From contig CAYWVC010000075.1 in assembly GCA_964461635.1 (NCBI GenBank), positions 1 through 5,139 on the forward strand: DNA of 5,139 bases, given 5' to 3'. This document shows, in pieces, positions 4,600 through 5,139 of the stretch. The stretch's first letter is position 1. Each line of letters opens with the position of its first letter. Under the pieces are notes generated by a model that was not told the origin of the DNA, made no database searches, and saw only the letters and a list, made by a program, of their open reading frames with translations. This stretch comes from RGIG3994 sp964461635. GTDB lineage: Bacteria > Bacillota > Clostridia > Oscillospirales > CAG-272. Made by a program: the position numbers and the translations under genes.

Positions 4600-4965
4600 A
4601 TGTACAACAGGGCTTACGGTCAACGCAGACCGCCTATAATACCCGATAATTACTCCGGCGTTGCCTTCGGCGCACCGCCGCCTCCCACGGAGGACGAAAA
4701 GGAGCCCGTTGCAATCGTTCCGGGGCTCCCCGCGCCGCCTCCACCCGCGCCGCCGCCCTCGGACGGCTGTTGCGATACGTGTAACGACTCACCTCCGAAG
4801 CGTGAGCCGAAGCCGTGTCAATGCCCGCCCGATATCGGTTCGCAGCCCCCGCTCCTCGGCATCGGAGAGCAGGATCTGCTCATTATCATCCTGATACTGT
4901 TGATATCTCAGGGGGACGACGTTGACGGGGTCCTGCCCTATCTCGTGCTCCTGCTGTTTTGCTGA
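4600..4965 (+). CDS. Pro- and Cys-rich small protein with hydrophobic C-terminus, unknown function
   Basis: The 121-residue product opens MYNRAYGQRRPPIIPDNYSG. The N-terminal half is dominated by proline runs (26-29, 46-49 and 51-53) with acidic and small residues. A cysteine cluster follows, Cys57, Cys58, Cys61, Cys73 and Cys75, in a CC-x2-C-x11-C-x-C pattern. The C-terminus has two short hydrophobic blocks, about 93-102 and 111-121. They are separated by the acidic loop SQGDDVDG and end in a terminal Cys121. Each block is too short to cross a membrane alone. The MYNR...NYSG start and the GIG-E-DLL...LLL ending recall an uncharacterised group in spore-forming Clostridia; this is memory, not a search result. 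There is no signal peptide. The ribosome site is weak: GAGGG 14 nt, or GGA 8 nt, before the ATG. A coat or envelope protein is plausible but unproven. Confidence 0.75.
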   Translation: MYNRAYGQRRPPIIPDNYSGVAFGAPPPPTEDEKEPVAIVPGLPAPPPPAPPPSDGCCDTCNDSPPKREPKPCQCPPDIGSQPPLLGIGEQDLLIIILILLISQGDDVDGVLPYLVLLLFC

Positions 4966-5001
4966 GGAGCAGAAGTATGAGAGAATGATCAATCCGCACA
5001 A

Positions 5002-5063
5002 AATCAACTCCTCATCCACCGCTAACGCGGTCCCCCTTCTCCCACAGGAGAAGGCTATTGATT
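5002..5063. repeat. Putative hairpin-rich intergenic repeat element
   Basis: This 62-bp segment is bounded by AATCAA (5002-5007) and its inverse TTGATT (5058-5063). It contains a 5-bp stem ACCGC/GCGGT with loop TAAC (5018-5031), then an 8-bp perfect stem CCTTCTCC/GGAGAAGG with loop CACA (5035-5054). Two nested palindromes with short inverted ends are typical of REP- or MITE-like elements. I recall similar CTCATCC-ACCGC...CCTTC-hairpin-GAAGG sequences scattered between genes in gut Clostridia. Only one copy is in this window, so repetition cannot be shown here. Confidence 0.6.
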
Positions 5064-5078
5064 CATCGTTTCGCCGCT

Positions 5079-5139
5079 TGCTCAGACGAATGAGCAGTGC
5101 CAAGTTAAAGCTTGAGGGGAAAACTTTTGTAAAAGAAAG
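5079..5139. repeat. Further palindromic sequence at the right edge, probably the same element or an adjoining one, incomplete
   Basis: TGCTCA (5079-5084) and TGAGCA (5091-5096) form a 6-bp stem with loop GACGAA. Then GAGGGGAAAACTTT (5114-5127) is followed by TGTAAAAG and AAAG at the window end. AAAG pairs with CTTT (5124-5127), so the window may stop inside the 3' arm of a long hairpin whose continuation would read TTTTCCCCTC. The continuation is a prediction, not seen. Confidence 0.4.

Noticed and set aside
5018..5054. CRISPR-like short palindromic repeats
   Set aside because: The stems differ from one another, there is no repeat-spacer periodicity and no cas gene is present.
4985..5139. 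Open frame from ATG 4985 to the window edge (51 codons seen)
   Set aside because: It crosses two perfect palindromes and low-complexity repeat-like sequence, has no good ribosome site of its own, and its translation looks like nothing I recognise. It is kept only as a possible disrupted gene in the findings.

Overview
The window looks like a chromosomal stretch of a Clostridia-type member of the Bacillota (Firmicutes), probably a gut Oscillospirales- or Christensenellales-like organism. The signs are spoVG, a TrpR-like YerC regulator, a clostridial-style MurC, purine-rich Shine-Dalgarno sites of the GGAGG type, consensus sigma-A promoters, and a fairly GC-rich coding sequence with AT-rich intergenic gaps. 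No phage, transposase, CRISPR or defence gene is visible. The placement is inferred from gene content and recalled family sequences, not from a search.

Left part, minus strand (1-2784). Two blocks are read leftwards. The proximal block is a tRNA operon with the order Val(UAC), Asp(GUC), Phe(GAA), the last cut by the window edge. It is driven by a perfect TTGACA-N17-TATAAT promoter with A-tracts upstream of it. Upstream of that lies a tight three-gene unit, murC (peptidoglycan precursor ligase), yerC (HTH repressor-like protein) and a class I SAM-dependent methyltransferase. The gaps are 7 bp and an ATGA overlap. No terminator is visible between the methyltransferase and the tRNA promoter; the methyltransferase stop codon lies inside the A-tract region.

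Centre (2785-3823). murC and spoVG are divergent across a 146-bp AT-rich gap. spoVG runs rightwards and ends at a clear intrinsic terminator. It converges on a YfcE/MJ0936-type metallophosphoesterase on the minus strand. That gene has its own strong promoter, a hairpin at the predicted 5' end of its mRNA, and two competing TTG starts.

Right part (3824-5139). A leader with several small palindromes precedes three small plus-strand genes of unknown function (79, 108 and 121 codons). The first two overlap by 11 nt. The second and third carry polyproline tracts. The third also has a cysteine cluster and a hydrophobic C-terminus. They resemble uncharacterised small proteins I recall from spore-forming Clostridia, and are the best candidates here for an undescribed system. 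After them the sequence changes to a non-coding, hairpin-rich repeat-like element that runs off the right edge.
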